Assembly: GCA_021186555.1 (NCBI GenBank)
Contig: JAJKFL010000006.1
Coordinates: 38,189,478 to 38,253,477 of the forward strand
Origin: Reticulitermes speratus
Taxonomy: Eukaryota; Arthropoda; Insecta; Blattodea; Rhinotermitidae
Direction: 5' to 3'
Length of the DNA: 64,000 nt
Both the position numbers and the translations under genes were made by a program. The notes under the pieces are model-generated. The model saw nothing but the letters and a program-made list of their open reading frames with translations, was not told where the DNA came from and searched no databases. Shown one piece after another: positions 42,311 through 57,305 of this stretch. Positions within the stretch are counted from its first letter, which is position 1. Every line of letters begins with the position of its first letter.

Positions 42311-44510
42311 ACACCTATCCATTATTCCTATTGTCAAGATACTAAATAACCCCATAGTTGTATTTCACTCTTTTTGATTCCTCAACATATGAGACACAAT
42401 ATTTTTACTCGTAACGGGGGTAGATATTATGTAGCTTTAATCAGCAAAGTTCGGTTATACTTCAACTTAAACCTAAGAAATGACATCATATGTATACAAC
42501 ACTATTATACAGACTCGGGTTTTACCATTCCCTAAATTTATAGAAACAATAATCTTGTTAACGGTTAAAGTTAGAATTCTTTCAATTCAGAGTTTTAGAA
42601 GCTGAAAACGCTTAAAAATTTCAAATGTGTTTTCTCGGAACGTCTATGTCTAAGAACTAAATTTTAGTACACTTATCCATTATTCCTAAAGTCAAGATAC
42701 TAAAGAACACCATAGTTGTATTTCACTCTTTCTGATTCCTCAACATATGAGACACAATATTTTTACTCGTAAGGGGGGTAGATATTATGTAGCTTTAATC
42801 AGCAAAGTTCGTTTTACTTCAACTCAAACCACTGAAATGACATCATATGTAAACAAAACTATTAGACAGGCTCGGGTTTTACCTAACCCTAAATTTATAC
42901 AAACAATAATCTTGTTTACGGTTAAAGTTAGAATTGTTAAAATTCAACGTTTTGGAAGCTGAAAACGCTTAAAAATTTCAAATGGGTTTTCTCGGAACGT
43001 TATGTCTTAGAACTAAATTTAAGTACACGTATCCATTATTCCTATTGTCAAGATACTAAAGAACGCCATAGTTGTATTTCACTCTTTCTGATTCCTCAAC
43101 ATATGAGACACAATATTTTTAATCGTAAGGGTGGTAGATATTATGTAGCTTTAATCAGCAAAGTTTGTCTTTACTTCAACTTAAACCAAAGAAATAACAT
43201 CATATGTAAACAAAACTATTAGATAGACTCGGGGTTTACCTTTCCCTAAATTTATACAAACAATAATCTTGTTTACGGTTAAAATTAGAATTGTTAAAAT
43301 TCAACGTTTTGGAAGCTGAAAACGCTTAGAAATTTCAAATGTGTTTTCTCGGAACGTCCATGTCTGAGAACTAAATTTTAGTACACCTATCCATTATTCC
43401 TATTGTCAAGATACTAAAGAAACCCATAGTTTTATTTCACTCTTTTTGATTCCTCAACATATGAGACACAATATTTTTACTCGTAACGGGGGTAGATATT
43501 ATGTAGCTTTAATCAGCAAAGTTCGGTTTTACTTCAACTTAAACCTAAGAAATGACATCATATGTATACAACACTATTATACAGACTCGGGTTTTACCTT
43601 TCCCTAAATTTATAGAAACAATAATCTTGTTAACGGTTAAAGTTAGAATTGTTTCAATTCAGAGTTTTAGAAGCTGAAAACGCTTAAAAATTTCAAGTGT
43701 GTTTTCTCGGAACGTCTATGTGTAAGAACTAAATTTTAGTACACTTATCCATTATTCCTAAAGTCAAGATACTAAAGAACGCCATAGTTGTATTTCACTC
43801 TTTCTGATTCCTCAACATATGAGACACAATATTTTTACTCGTAAGGGGGGTAGATATTATGTAGCTTTAATCAGCAAAGTTCGTTTTACTTCAACTTAAA
43901 CCAATGAAATGACATCATATGTAAACAAAACTATTAGACAGGCTCGGGTTTTACCTAACCATAAATTTATACAAACAATAATCTTGTTTACGGTTAAAGT
44001 TATAATTGTTAAAATTCAACGTTTTGGAAGCTGAAAACGCTTAAAAATTTCAAATGGGTTTTCTCGGAACGTTATGTATTAGAATTAAATTTTAGTACAC
44101 GTATCCATTATTCCTATTGTCAAGATACTAAAGAACGCCATAGTTGTATTTCACTCTTTCTGATTCCTCAACATATGAGACACAATATTTTTAATCGTAA
44201 GGGTGGTAGATATTATGTAGCTTTAATCAGCAAAGTTTGTCTTTACTTCAACTTAAACCAAAGAAATAACATCATATGTAAACAAAACTATTAGATAGAC
44301 TCGGGGTTTACCTTTCCCTAAATTTATACAAACAATAATCTTGTTTACGGTTAAAGTTAGAATTGTTAAAATTCAACGTTTTGGAAGCTGAAAACGCTTA
44401 AAAATTTCAAATGTGTTTTCTCGGAACGTCCATGTCTGAGAACTAAATTTTAGTACACCTATCCATTATTCCTATTGTCAAGATACTAAAGAAACCCATA
44501 GTTGTATTTC
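42311..44510 (-). repeat. Higher-order repeat, 3 monomers, 1,072 bp
   Basis: The marker variant ACACCTATCCATTATTCC recurs at 42311, 43383 and 44455, exactly 1,072 bp apart each time. Intervening monomers match at their own markers (for example TAAGGGTGGTAGATATTATG and CCTAAAGTCAAGATAC). Confidence 0.85.
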
Positions 44511-44799
44511 ACTCTTTTTGATTCCTCAACATATGAGACACAATGTTTTTACTCGTAACGGGGGTAGATATTATGTAGCTTTAATCAGCAAAGTTCGGTT
44601 TTACTTCAACTGAATCCAAAGAAATGACATCATGTGTATACAACACTATTAGACAGACTCGGGTTTTACTTTTCCCTAAATTTATAGAAACAATAATCTT
44701 GTTTACGTTTAAAGTTAGAATTGTTTCAATTCAGCGTTTTAGAAGCTGAAAACGCTTAAAAATTGCAAATGTGTTTTCTCGGAACGTCTATGTCTAAGA

Positions 44800-47700
44800 A
44801 CCAAAGTTTAATACACGTATCCATTATGCCTATTGTCAAGATACTAAAGAACGCCATAGTGGTATTTCACTCTTTCTGACTCCTCAACATATGACACACA
44901 ATATTTTTACTCGTAAGGGGGTAGATATTATGTAGCTTTAATCAGCAAAGTTCGTTTTTACTTCAACTTAAACCAATGAAATGACATCATATGTAAACAA
45001 AACTATTAGACAGGCTCGGGTTTTACCTTACCCTAAATTTATACAAACAATAATCTTGTTTACGGTTAAAGTTAGAATTGTTAAAATTCAACGTTTTGGA
45101 AGCTGAAAACGCTTAAAAATTGCAATTGTGTTTTCTCGGAACGTCTATGTCTAAGAATTAATTTTAGTACACGTATCCATTATTCCTATTGTCAAGATAC
45201 TAAAGAACGCCATAGTTGTATTTCACCCTTTCTGATTCCTCAACATATGAGACACAATATTTTTTAATCGTAAGGGTGGTAGATATCATGTAGCTTTAAT
45301 CAACAATGTTCGTCTTTACTTCAACTTAAACCAATGAATTGACATCATATGTAAACAAAACTATTAGATAGACACGGGTTTTACCTTTCCCTAAATTTAT
45401 ACAAACAATAATCTTGTTTAAGGTTAAAGTTAGAATTGTTTCAATTCAAAGTTTTGGAAGCTGAAAACGCTTAAAAATTTCAAATGTGTTTTCTCGGAAC
45501 GTCTATATCTAAGAACTAAATTTTAGTACACGTATCCATTATTCCTATTGTCAAGATACTAAAGAACGCCATAGTTGTATTTCACTCTTTCTGATTCCTC
45601 AACATATGAGAAACAATGTTTTTACTCGTAACGGGAGTAGATATTATGTAGCTTTAATCAGCAAAGTTCGTTTTTACTTCAACTTAAACCAAAGAAATGA
45701 CATCGTATGTATAAAAAACTATTAGACAGACTCGGGTTTTACCTTTCCCTAAATTTATAGAAACTATAATCTTGTTTACGGTTAAATTTAGAATTGTTTC
45801 AATTCAGCGTTTTAGAAGCTGAAAACGCTTAAAAATTTCAAATGTGTTTTCTCGGAACGTCTATGTCTAAGAACTAAATTTTAGTACACGTATCCATTAT
45901 TCCTATTGTCAAGATACTAAACAACGCCATAGTTGTATTTCACTCTTTCTGATTCCTCAACATATGAGACACAATATTTTTACTCGTAAGGGGGGTAGAT
46001 ATTATGTAGATTTAATCAGCAAAGTTAGTTTTTACTTCAACTTAAACCAATGAAATGACATCATATGTATACAAAACTATTAGACAGGCTCGGGTTTTAC
46101 CTTACCTAAATTTATACAAACAATAATCTTGTATACGGTTAAAGTTAAAATTCTTAAAATTCAACGTTTTGGAAGCTGAAAACGCTTAAAAATTTCAAAT
46201 GTGGTTTCTCGGAACGTCTATGTCTGAGAACTAAATTTTAGTACACGCATCCATTATTCCTATTGTCAAGATACTAAAGAACCCCATAGTTGTACTTCAC
46301 TCTTTTTGATTCCTCAACATATGAGACACAATATTTTTACTCGAAACGGGGGTAGATATTATGTAGCTTTAATCAGCAAAGTTCGTTTTTACTTCAACTT
46401 AAACCAAAGAAATTGCATCATATGTATAGAACACTATTAGACACACTCGGGTTTTACCTTTCCCTAAATTTATAGAAACAATAATCTTGTTTACGGTTAT
46501 AGTAGGAATTGTTTCAATTCAAAGTTTTAGAAGCTGAAAACGCTTAAAAATTGCAAATGTGTTTTCTCGGAACGTCTATGTCTAAGAACCAAAGTTTAGT
46601 ACACGTATCCATTATTCCTATTGTCAAGATACTAAAGAACGCCATAGTGGTATTTCACTCTTTCTGACTCCTCAACATATGACACACAATATTTTTACTC
46701 GTAAGGGGGTAGATATTATGTAGCTTTAATCAGCAAAGTTCGTTTTTACTTCAACTTAAACCAATGAAATGACATCATATGTAAACAAAACTATTAGACA
46801 GCCTCGGGTTTTACCTTACCCTAAATTTATACAAACAATAATCTTGTTTACGGTTAAAGTTAGAATTGTTAAAATTCAACGTTTTGGAAGCTGAAAACGC
46901 TTAAAAATTGCAATTGTGTTTTCTCGGAACGTCTATGTCTAAGAACTAAATTTTAGTACACGTATCCATTATTCCTATTGTCAAGATACTAAAGAACGCC
47001 ATAGTTGTATTTCACCCTTTCTGATTCCTCAACATATGAGACACAATATTTTTAATCGTAAGGGTGGTAGATATCATCTAGCTTTAATCAGCACTGTTCG
47101 TCTTTACTTCAACATAAACCAATGAATTGACATCATATGTAAACAAAACTATTAGATAGACACGGGTTTTACCTTTCCCTAAATTTATACAGACAATAAT
47201 CTTGTTTACGGTTAAAGTTAGAATTGTTTCAATTCAAAGTTTTGGAAGCTGAAAACGCTTAAAAATTTCAAATGTGTTTTCTCGGAACGTCTATATCTAA
47301 GAACTAAATTTTAGTACACGTATCCATTATTCCTATTGTCAAGATACTAAAGAACGCCATAGTTGTATTTCACTCTTTCTGATTCCTCAACATATGAGAA
47401 ACAATATTTTGACTCGTAACGGGAGTAGATATTATGTAGCTTTAATCAGCAAAGTTAGTTTTTACTTCAACTTAAACCAATGAAATGACATCATATGTAT
47501 ACAAAACTATTAGACAGGCTCGGGTTTTACCTTACCCTAAATTTATACAAAAAATAATCTTGTTTACGGTTAAAGTTAGAATTCTTAAAATTCAACCTTT
47601 TGGAAGCTGAAAACGCTTAAAAATTTCAAATGTGTTTTCTCGGAACGTCTAGGTCTAAGAACTAAATTTTAGTACACGTATCCATTATTCCTATTGTCAA

Positions 47701-48380
47701 GATACTAAGGAACGCCATAGTTGTATTTCACTCTTTCTGATTCCTCAACATATGAGACACAATATTTTTACTCGTAAGGGGGGTAGATATTATGTAGCTT
47801 TAATCAGCAAAATTCGTTTTTACTTCAACTTAAACCAATGAAATGACATCATATGTATACAAAACTATTAGACAGGCTCGGGTTTTACCTTACCCTAAAT
47901 TTATACAAACAATAATCTTGTTTACGGGTAAAGTTAGAATTGTTAAAATTCAACGTTTTGGAAGCTGAAAACGCTTAAAAATTTCAAATGTGTTTTCTCG
48001 GAACGTCTATGTCTGAGAACTAAATTTTAGTACACGTATCCATTATTCCTATTGTTAAGATACTAAAGAACCCCATAGTTGTACTTCACTCTTTTTGATT
48101 CCTCAACATATGAGACACAATATTTTTACTCGTAACGGGGGTAGATATTATGTAGCTTTAATCAGCAAAGTTCGTTTTTACTTCAACTTAAACCAAAGAA
48201 ATTGCATCATATGTATAGAACACTATTAGACAGACTCGGGTTTTACCTTTCCCTAAATTTATACAAACATTAATCTTGTTTACGCTTAAAGTTAGAATTG
48301 TTTCAATTCAGCGTTTTAGAAGCAGGAAACGCTTAAAAATTTCAAATGTGTTTACTCTGAACGTCAATGTCTGAGAACTA
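44800..48380 (-). repeat. Higher-order repeat, 5 monomers, 1,788 bp
   Basis: CATAGTGGTATTTCACTC occurs at 44855 and 46643, and TAAGGGTGGTAGATATCAT at 45271 and 47059, both offsets being 1,788 bp. Confidence 0.8.
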
Positions 48381-48389
48381 AATTTTGGT

Positions 48390-51300
48390 ACACATATTCA
48401 TTATTCCTATTTTCAAGATACTAAGGAACGCCATAGTTGTATTTCACTCTTTCTGATTACTCAACATTTGAGACATAATATTTTTTACTCGTAAGGGGGG
48501 TAGTATTATGTAGCTTTAATCAGCAAAGTTCGTTTTTACTTCAACTTAAACCAATGAAATGACATCATATGTATACAAAACTATTAGACAGGCTCGGGTT
48601 TTACCTTACCCTAAATTTATACAAACAATAATCTTGTTTACGGTTAAAGTTAGAATTGGTAAATTCAACGTTTTGGAAGCTGAAAACGCTTAAATATTTC
48701 AAATGTGTTTTCTCGGAACGTCTATGTCTAAGAACTAAATTTTAGTACACGTATCCATTATTCCTATTGTCAAGATACTAAAGAACGCCATAGTTGTATT
48801 TCACTCCTTCTGATTCCTCAACATATGAGACACAATATTTTTACTCGTTACGGGGGTAGATATTATGTAGCTTTAATCAGCAAAGTTCGTTTTACTTCAA
48901 CTTAAACCAATGAAATGACATCATATGTATAACAAAACTATTAGACAGGCTCGGGTTTTACCTTACCCTAAATTTATACAAACAATAATCTTGTTTACGG
49001 TTAAAGTTAGAATTGTTAAAATTCAACGTCTTGGAAGCTGAAAACGCTTAAAAATTTCAAATGTGTTTTCTCGGAACGTCTTGTCTGAGAACTAAATTTT
49101 AGTACACGTATCCATTATTCCTATTGTCAAGATACTAAAAAACCCCATAGTTGTACTTCACTCTTTTTGATTCTTCAACATATGAGACACAATATTTTTA
49201 CTCGTAACGGGGGTAGATATTATGTAGCTTTAATCAGCAAAGTTCGTTTTTACTTCAACTTAAACCAAAGAAATTGCATCATATGTATAGAACACTATTA
49301 GACAGACTCGGGTTTTACCTTTCCCTAAATTTATAGAAACAATAATCTTGTTTACGGTTATAGTAGTAATTGTTATATTCAGCGTTTTAGAAGCTGAAAA
49401 CGCTTAAAAATTGCAAATGTGTTTTTTCGGAACGTCTATGTCTAAGAACTAAATTTAGTACACGTATCCATTATTCCTATTGTCAAGATACTAAAGAACG
49501 CCATAGTTCTATTTCACTCTTTCTGATTCCTCAACATATGAGACACAATATTTTTACTCGTAAGGGGGGTAGATATTTGTAACCTTATTCAGCAAAGTTC
49601 GTTTCTACTTCAACTTAAACCAATGAAATGACATCATATGTATACAAAACTATTAGACAGGCTCGGGTTTTACCTTACCCTAAATTTATACAAACAATAA
49701 TCTTCTTTACGGTTAAAGTTAGAATTCTTAAAATTCAACGTTTTGGAAGCTGAAAACGCTTAAAAATTTCAAATGAGTTTTCTGGGAACATCTATGTCTA
49801 AGAAATAAATTTTGGTACACATATCCATTATTCCTATTGTCAAGATACTAAAGAACCCCATTGTTGTATTTCACTCTTTCTGATTGCTCAACATATGAGA
49901 CACAATATTTTTACTCGTAAGGGGGGTAGTATTATGTAGCTTTAATCAGCAAAGTTCGTTTTTACTTCAACTTAAACCAATGAAATGACATCATATGTAT
50001 ACAAAACTATTAGACAGGCTCGGGTTTTACCTTACCCTAAATTTATACAAACAATAATCTTGTTTACGGTTAAAGTTAGAATTGGTAAAATTCAACGTTT
50101 TGGAAGCTGAAAACGCTTAAATATTTCAAATGTGTTTTCTCGGAACGTCTATGTCTAAGAACTAAATTTTAGTACACGTATCCATTATTCCTATTGTCAA
50201 GATACTAAAGAACGCCATAGTTGTATTTCACTCCTTCTGATTCCTCAACATATGAGACACAATATTTTTACTCGTTACGGGGGTAGATATTATGTAGCTT
50301 TAATCAGCAAAGTTCGTTTTACTTCAACTTAAACCAATGAAATGACATCATATGTATACAAAACTATTAGACAGGCTCGGGTTTTACCTTACCCTAAATT
50401 TATGCAAACAATAATCTTGTTTACGGTTAAAGTTAGAATTGTTAAAATTCAACGTCTTGGAAGCTGAAAACGCTTAAAAATTTCAAATGTGTTTTCTCGG
50501 AACGTCTTGTCTGAGAACTAAATTTTAGTACACGTATCCATTATTCCTATTGTCAAGATACTAAAAAACCCCATAGTTGTACTTCACTCTTTTTGATTCT
50601 TCAACATATGAGACACAATATTTTTACTCGTAACGGGGGTAGATATTATGTAGCTTTAATCAGCAAAGTTCGTTTTTACTTCAACTTAAACCAAAGAAAT
50701 TGCATCATATGTATAGAACACTATTAGACAGACTCGGGTTTTACCTTTCCTTAAATTTATAGAAACAATAATCTTGTTTACGATTATAGTAGTAATTGTT
50801 ATATTCAGCGTTTTAGAAGCTGAAAACGCTTAAAAATTGCAAATGTGTTTTTTCGGAACGTCTATGTCTAAGAACTAAATTTAGTACACGTATCCATTAT
50901 TCCTATTGTCAAGATACTAATGAACGCCATAGTTGTATTTCACTCTTTCTGATTCCTCAACATATGAGACACAATATTTTTACTCGTAAGGGGGGTAGAT
51001 ATTATGTAACCTTATTCAGCAAAGTTCGTTTTTACTTCAACTTAAACCAATGAAATGACATCATATGTATACAAAACTATTAGACAGGCTCGGGTTTTAC
51101 CTTACCCTAAATTTATACAAACAATAATCTTGTTTACGGTTAAAGTTAGAATTCTTAAAATTCAACGTTTTGGAAGCTGAAAACGCTTAAAAATTTCAAA
51201 TGAGTTTTCTGGGAACATCTATGTCTAAGAAATAAATTTTAGTACACGTATCCATTATTCCTATTGTCAAGATACTAAAAATCCCCATTGTTGTATTTCA
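48390..51300 (-). repeat. Higher-order repeat, 4 monomers, 1,426 bp
   Basis: CTAAAAAACCCCATAGTTG occurs at 49135 and 50561, and ATTGGTAAA at 48655 and 50081, both offsets being 1,426 bp. Confidence 0.82.
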
Positions 51301-51973
51301 CTCTTTCTGATTGCTCAACATATGAGACACAATATTTTTACTCGTAAGGGGGGTAGTATTATGTAGCTTTAATCAGCAAAGTTCGTTTTTACTTCAACTT
51401 AAACCAATGAAATGACATCATATGTATACAAAACTATTAGACAGGCTCGGGTTTTACCTTACCCTAAATTTATACAAACAATAATCTTGTTTACGGTAAA
51501 AGTTAGAATTCTTAAAATTCAACGTTTTGGAAGCTGAAAACGCTTAAAAATTTCAAATGAGTTTTCTCAGTACGTCTATGTCTAAGAACTAAATTTTAGT
51601 ACACGTATCCATTATTCCTATTGTCAAGATACTAAAGAAACCCATAGTTGTATTTCACTCTTTCTGATTCCTCAACATATGAGACACAATATTTTTACTC
51701 GTAAGGGGGGTAGATATTATGTAGCTTTAATCAGCAAAGTTCGTTTTTACTTCAACTTAAACCAATGAAACGACATCATATATATACAAAACTATTAGAC
51801 AGGCTCGGGTTTTACCTTACCCTAAATTTATACAAACAATAATCTTGTTTAAGGTTAAAGTTAGAATTGTTTCAATTCAGCGTTTTAGAAGCTGAAAACG
51901 CTTAAATATTTCAAATTCTTTTCTCGGAACGTCAATGTCTAAAAACTAAATTTTAGTACACATATAAATTATT

Positions 51974-52152
51974 CCTCTTTACCAGTACACAAATGGTGTC
52001 AGCGGTGGGATCAGGGTTTTGATTGTCAGTGGTTTGATAATACAACAGGGAATTCACTGTTAGTGACTTTTATTACGGTTGTCACATTGTGTAGAGGATC
52101 TTCTTCGAGTCCAGTTAGGTTTACAACCTCAGTTATTTTGTGTGACTCACAT
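51974..52152 (+). repeat. Satellite variant segment with tRNA-Leu-like primer-binding site, copy a1
   Basis: Between CCATTATT-type and CGTCAGTA-type satellite sequence, the usual ~100 bp is replaced by ~178 bp unrelated to the monomer. It begins CCTCTTTACCAGTACACAAA, then TGGTGTCAGCGGTGGGAT (51994-52011), which reads as an 18-nt primer-binding site following an LTR ending in CA. The remaining ~140 bp (GTGACTTTTATTACGGTTGT, TTTTGTGTGACTCAC) would be leader sequence. Confidence 0.6.
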
Positions 52153-54909
52153 CGTCAGTAAATATTACGTAGCTTTAATTTCAAAATTCATTTTTCCTCA
52201 ACTTAAACCAAAGAAATGACATCATATGTAAACAAAACTATTAGACAGACTGGGGTTTTAACATTACCCATAATTTATACAAACAATAATCTTGTTTACG
52301 CTTAAGGTTAGAATTGTTTCAATTCAGCGTTTTAGAAGCAGGAAACGCTTAAAAATTTCAAATGTGTTTACTCTGAACGTCAATGTCTGAGAACTAAATT
52401 TTGGAACACATATTCATTATTCCTATTTTCAAGATACTAAGGAACGCCATAGTTGTATTTCACTCTTTCTGATTACTCACATTTGAGACATAAAGTTTTT
52501 ACTCGTAACGTTAGTAGAATTGATGTAGCTTTAATCAGCAAAGATTGTTTTCACTTCAACTTAAACCAAAGAAATGACATCATATGTAAACGAAACTATT
52601 AGACAGACTGGGGTTTTACCTTTCCCTAAATTTATACAAACAATAATATTGTTTACGGTTAAAGTTACAATTGTTTCATTTCAGCGTTTTAGAAGATGAA
52701 AACGCTTAAAATATTTAAATATGTTTTCTCGGAACGTCTATGTCTAAGAACTAATTTTTAGTACACAAAAACATTCTTCCTATTGTCAAGATACTAAAGA
52801 ACGCCATAGTTGTATTTCACTCTTTCTGATTACTCATCATATGAGAAAAAATTTTTACTCGTAACGACAGTAGAATTGAAGTAACTTTAATCAGCAGAGT
52901 TCGTTTTTACTTCAACTTAAACCAAAGAAATGACATCATATGTAAACAAAACTATTAGGCAGACTGGGGTATTACCTTACCCTAAATTTATACAAACAAT
53001 AATCTTCTTTACGGTTGAGTTAGAATTGTTTGAATTCAGCTTTTTAGAAGCTGAAAACGATTAAAAATTTCAAATGTGTTTTGTCGGAACGTGTATGTCT
53101 AAGAATTAATTTTAGTAAACGAATCCATTACTCATATTGTCAAGATACTAAAGAACACCATATTTGTATTTCACTCTTTCTGATTACTCAACATATGACA
53201 CATAAAATTTTTAATCGTAACGTCAGTAGAAAGATGTAGTTTTAATCTTCAAGGTGCGTCTTACTTCATCTTACACCAAATAAATGACATCATATGTCAA
53301 CAAAACTATTAGACAGACTGGGTTTTACCTTTCCCTAAATTTATACAAACAATAATCTTTTTTACGGTTAAAGTTAGAATTGATTCAATTCAGTGTTTTA
53401 GAAGCTGAAAACGCGTAAAAATTTGAAATGTGTTTTCTCGGAATGTCTATGTCTAAGAACTAATTTTTAGTACACAAATCCATTATTCCTATTGTCAAGA
53501 TACTAAAGAACGCCATAGTTGTATTTCACTCTTTCTGATTATTCAACATATAAGACAAAATTTTTACTCCTAACTTCAGTAGAATTGATGTAGCTTTATT
53601 ACGCAAAGTTCGTTTTTACAACAACTTAAACCAAAGAAATGACATCATATGTAAACAAATAATTTAGACAGACTGGGGTTTTACCTTTCCCTAAATTTAT
53701 AAAAACAATAATCCTGTTTACTCTTAAAGTTAGAAATGTTTAAATTCAGCGTTTTAGAAGCTGAAAACGCTTAGAAATTTCAAATGTGTTTTCTCGGAAC
53801 GTCAATGTCTAAGAACTAAATTTTAGTACACATGTCAATTATTCCTTTTGTCAACATACTAAAGAACGCCATACTTATATTTCACACTTTCCGATTACTC
53901 AACTTATGAGACAAAATTATTACTCGTAACGTCAGTAGAATTGATGTAGCTATAATCAGCAGAGTTCGTTTTTACTTCAACTAAAACCAAAGAAACGACA
54001 TCATATGTAAACAAAACTATTAGACAGACTGGGATTTTACCTTTCCCTAAATTTATACAAACAATAATCTTTTTTACGGTTAAAGTTAGAATTGATTCAA
54101 TTCAATGTTTTAGAAGCTGAAAACGCTTAAAATTTGAAAAGTGTTTTCCCGGAACTTCTATGTCTAACAACCAAATTTTAGTACACAAATCCATTATTCC
54201 TATCGTCAAGTTACTAAAGAACGCCATAGTTGTATTTCACTCTTTCTGATTATTCAAAATATGAGACAAAATTTTTACTCCTAACGTCAGTAGAATTGAT
54301 GTCGTTTTAATAAGCATAGTTTGTTTTTACTTCAACTTAAACCAAAGATATGACATCATATGTAAACAAATTATTTAGACAGACTGCGGTTTTACCATCC
54401 CCTAAATTTATACAAACAATAATCTTTATTACGGTTAAAGTTAGAATTGTTTCAATTCAGCGTTTTAGAAGCTGAAAACGCTTAAAAATTTCAAATGTGT
54501 TTTCTCGGAATGTCTATGTCTAAGAACTAATTTTTAGTACACAAATCCATTATTCCTATTGTCAAGATACTAAAGAACGCCATAGTTGTATTTCACTCTT
54601 TCTGATTAATCAACATATGAGACAAAATTTTTACTCGTAAGTCAGTAGAATTGATGTAGCTTTAATCAGCAAAGTTCGTTTTTACTTCAACTTAAACCAA
54701 ACAAATAACATCATATGTAAACGAAACTATTAGAGAGACTGGGGTTTTAACTTTCCCTAAATTTATACAAACAATTATCTTGGATACGGTTAAAGTTAGA
54801 ATTGTTTCAATTCAGCGTTGTAGAAGCTGAAAACGCTTAAAAATTACAAATATATTTTCTCGGAACGTCAATGTCTAACAACCAAATTTTAGTACACATA
54901 TCCATTATT

Positions 54910-55087
54910 CCTCTTTACCAGTACACAAATGGTGTCAGAGGTGGGATCAGTGTTTGTGTTTCAGTGGTTTGCTAATAAAACAGGGGATTCACTGATAGTG
55001 ACTTTTATTACGGTTGTCACATTGTGTAGAGGATATTCTTCGAGTCCATTTTGGTTTAGTACCTCAGATATTTTGTGTGACTCACAA
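54910..55087 (+). repeat. Satellite variant segment with primer-binding-like site, copy b1
   Basis: Same segment as at 51974 but of a second subtype: TGGTGTCAGAGGTGGGAT at 54930-54947, then CAGTGTTTGTGTTTCAGTGG. Confidence 0.6.
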
Positions 55088-57126
55088 CGTCAGTAAATAT
55101 TACGTTGCTTTAATTTGCAAAATTCGTTTTTCCTCAACTTAAACCAAAGAAATGACATCATATGTAAACAAAACTATTAGACAGACTCGGGTTATTACCT
55201 TTCCCTAAATTTATACAAACAATAATCTTGTTTACGGTTAAAGTTAGAATTGTTTCAATTAAGCATTTTAGAAGCTGAAAACGCTTACAAATTTCAAATG
55301 TGTTTTCCTCGGAACGTCAAAGTCTAACTACTAAATTTTAGTACACATATCCATTATTCCTATTGTCAACATACTAAAGAACGCCATAGTTGTATTTCAC
55401 TCTTTCTGATTACTCAACATATGAGACAAAATCTTTACTCGTAGCGACAGTAGAATTGAAATAGCTTAAATCAGCAAAGTTCGTTGTTACTTCAACTTAA
55501 ACCAAAGAAATGACATCATATGTAAAAAAATACTATTAGACAGACTGTTGTTTTACCTTTGCCTAAATTTATGCAAACAATAATCTTATTTACGTTTAAA
55601 GTTACAATTGTTTCAATTAGCGTTTTAGAAGCTGAAAACGCTTAAAATATTTAATTGTGTTTTCTCGGAACGTCTATGTCTAAGAATTAATTTTTAGTAC
55701 ACAAATCCATTAATCCTATTGTCAAGTAACTAAAGAACGCCATAGTTGTATTTCACTCTTTTGATTACTCAACATATGAGACAAAATTTTTACTCGTAAC
55801 GAATTGATGTATCTTTAATCAGCAAATTTCGTTTTTACTTCAACTTAAACCAAAGAAATACATCATATGTAAACAAAACTATTAGACAGATTGGGGTTTT
55901 ACCATGCCCTAAATTTATACAAACAATAATCTTGTTTACGGTTAAAGTTAGAATTGTTTCTTTTCAGCGTTTAGAAGCTGAAAACGCTTAAAAATTTCAA
56001 ATGTGTTTTCTCGGAACCTCAATGTTAAAGAACTAAATTTTAGTACACAAATCCATTATTCCTATTGTCAAGATACTAAAAAACGCAATAGTTGTATTTC
56101 ACTCTTTCTGATTATTCAACATATGAAACAAAATTTTTACACGTAACGTCTGTAGAATTGATGTAGCTTTAATCAGAAAAGTTCGTTTTTACTTCAACTT
56201 AAACCAAAGATATGACATCATATGTAAACATAACTATTAGACAGACTGGGGTTTTACCTTTCCCTAAATTAATACAAACAATAATCTTGTTTACGGTTAA
56301 AGTTAGAATTGTTTCAATTCAGTGTTTTAGAAACTGAAAACGCTTAAATATTTCAAATGTGTTTTCTCGGAACTTCTATGTCTAAGAACTAAATTTTAGT
56401 ACACAAATCCATCATTCCTATTGGCAAGATACTAAAGAACGCCATACTTATATTTCACTCTTTCCGATTACACAACTTTTGAGACAAAATTATTACTCGT
56501 AACGTCAGTAGAATTGATTTAGTTATAATCAGCAAAGTTCGTTTTTTCTTCAACTTAAAAAATAGAAATGACATCATATGTAAACAAATAATTTAGACAG
56601 ACTGGGGTTTTACCTTTCCCTAAATTTACAAACAATAATCTTGTTTACGGTTAAAGTTAGAATTGTTTCAATTCATTGTTTTAGAAACTGAAATCGCTTA
56701 AAAATTTCAAAGGTGTTTTCTCGGAAAGTCAATGTCAAACTAATTAATTTTAGTACACATATCCATTATTCCTATTGTCAAAATACTAAAGAACGCCATA
56801 GTTGTATTTCACTCTTTCTGATTACTCAACATATGAGACAAAAATTTTACTCGTAACGTCAGTAGAATTGACGTAGCTTTAATCAGCAAAGTTCGTTTTT
56901 ACTTCAACTTAAACCAAAGATATGACATCATAAAGTAAAACTATTAGACAGACGGGGGTTTTACAATTCCCTAAATGTATACAAACAAATTATCTTGTTT
57001 ACGGTTAAAGTTAGAATTGTTTCAATTTTTTGAAGTTTTAGAAGTTGAAAACGCTTAAATATTTCAAATTCTTTTCTCGGAACGTCAATTTCTAAAAACT
57101 GAATTCTAGTACACATATCCATTATT

Positions 57127-57305
57127 CCTCTTTACCAGTACACAAATGGTGTCAGCGGTGGGATCAGGGTTTTGATTTTCAGTGGTTTGATAATACAACA
57201 GGGAATTCATTGTTAGTGACTTTTATTACGGTTGTCACATTGTGTAGAGGATCTACTTCGAGTCCAGTTAGGATTAGAGCCCCAGTTATTTTGTGTGACT
57301 CACAA
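57127..57305 (+). repeat. Satellite variant segment with primer-binding-like site, copy a2
   Basis: Subtype a, as at 51974: TGGTGTCAGCGGTGGGAT at 57147-57164. Flanking monomers also match those around 51.9-53.4 kb. Confidence 0.6.
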
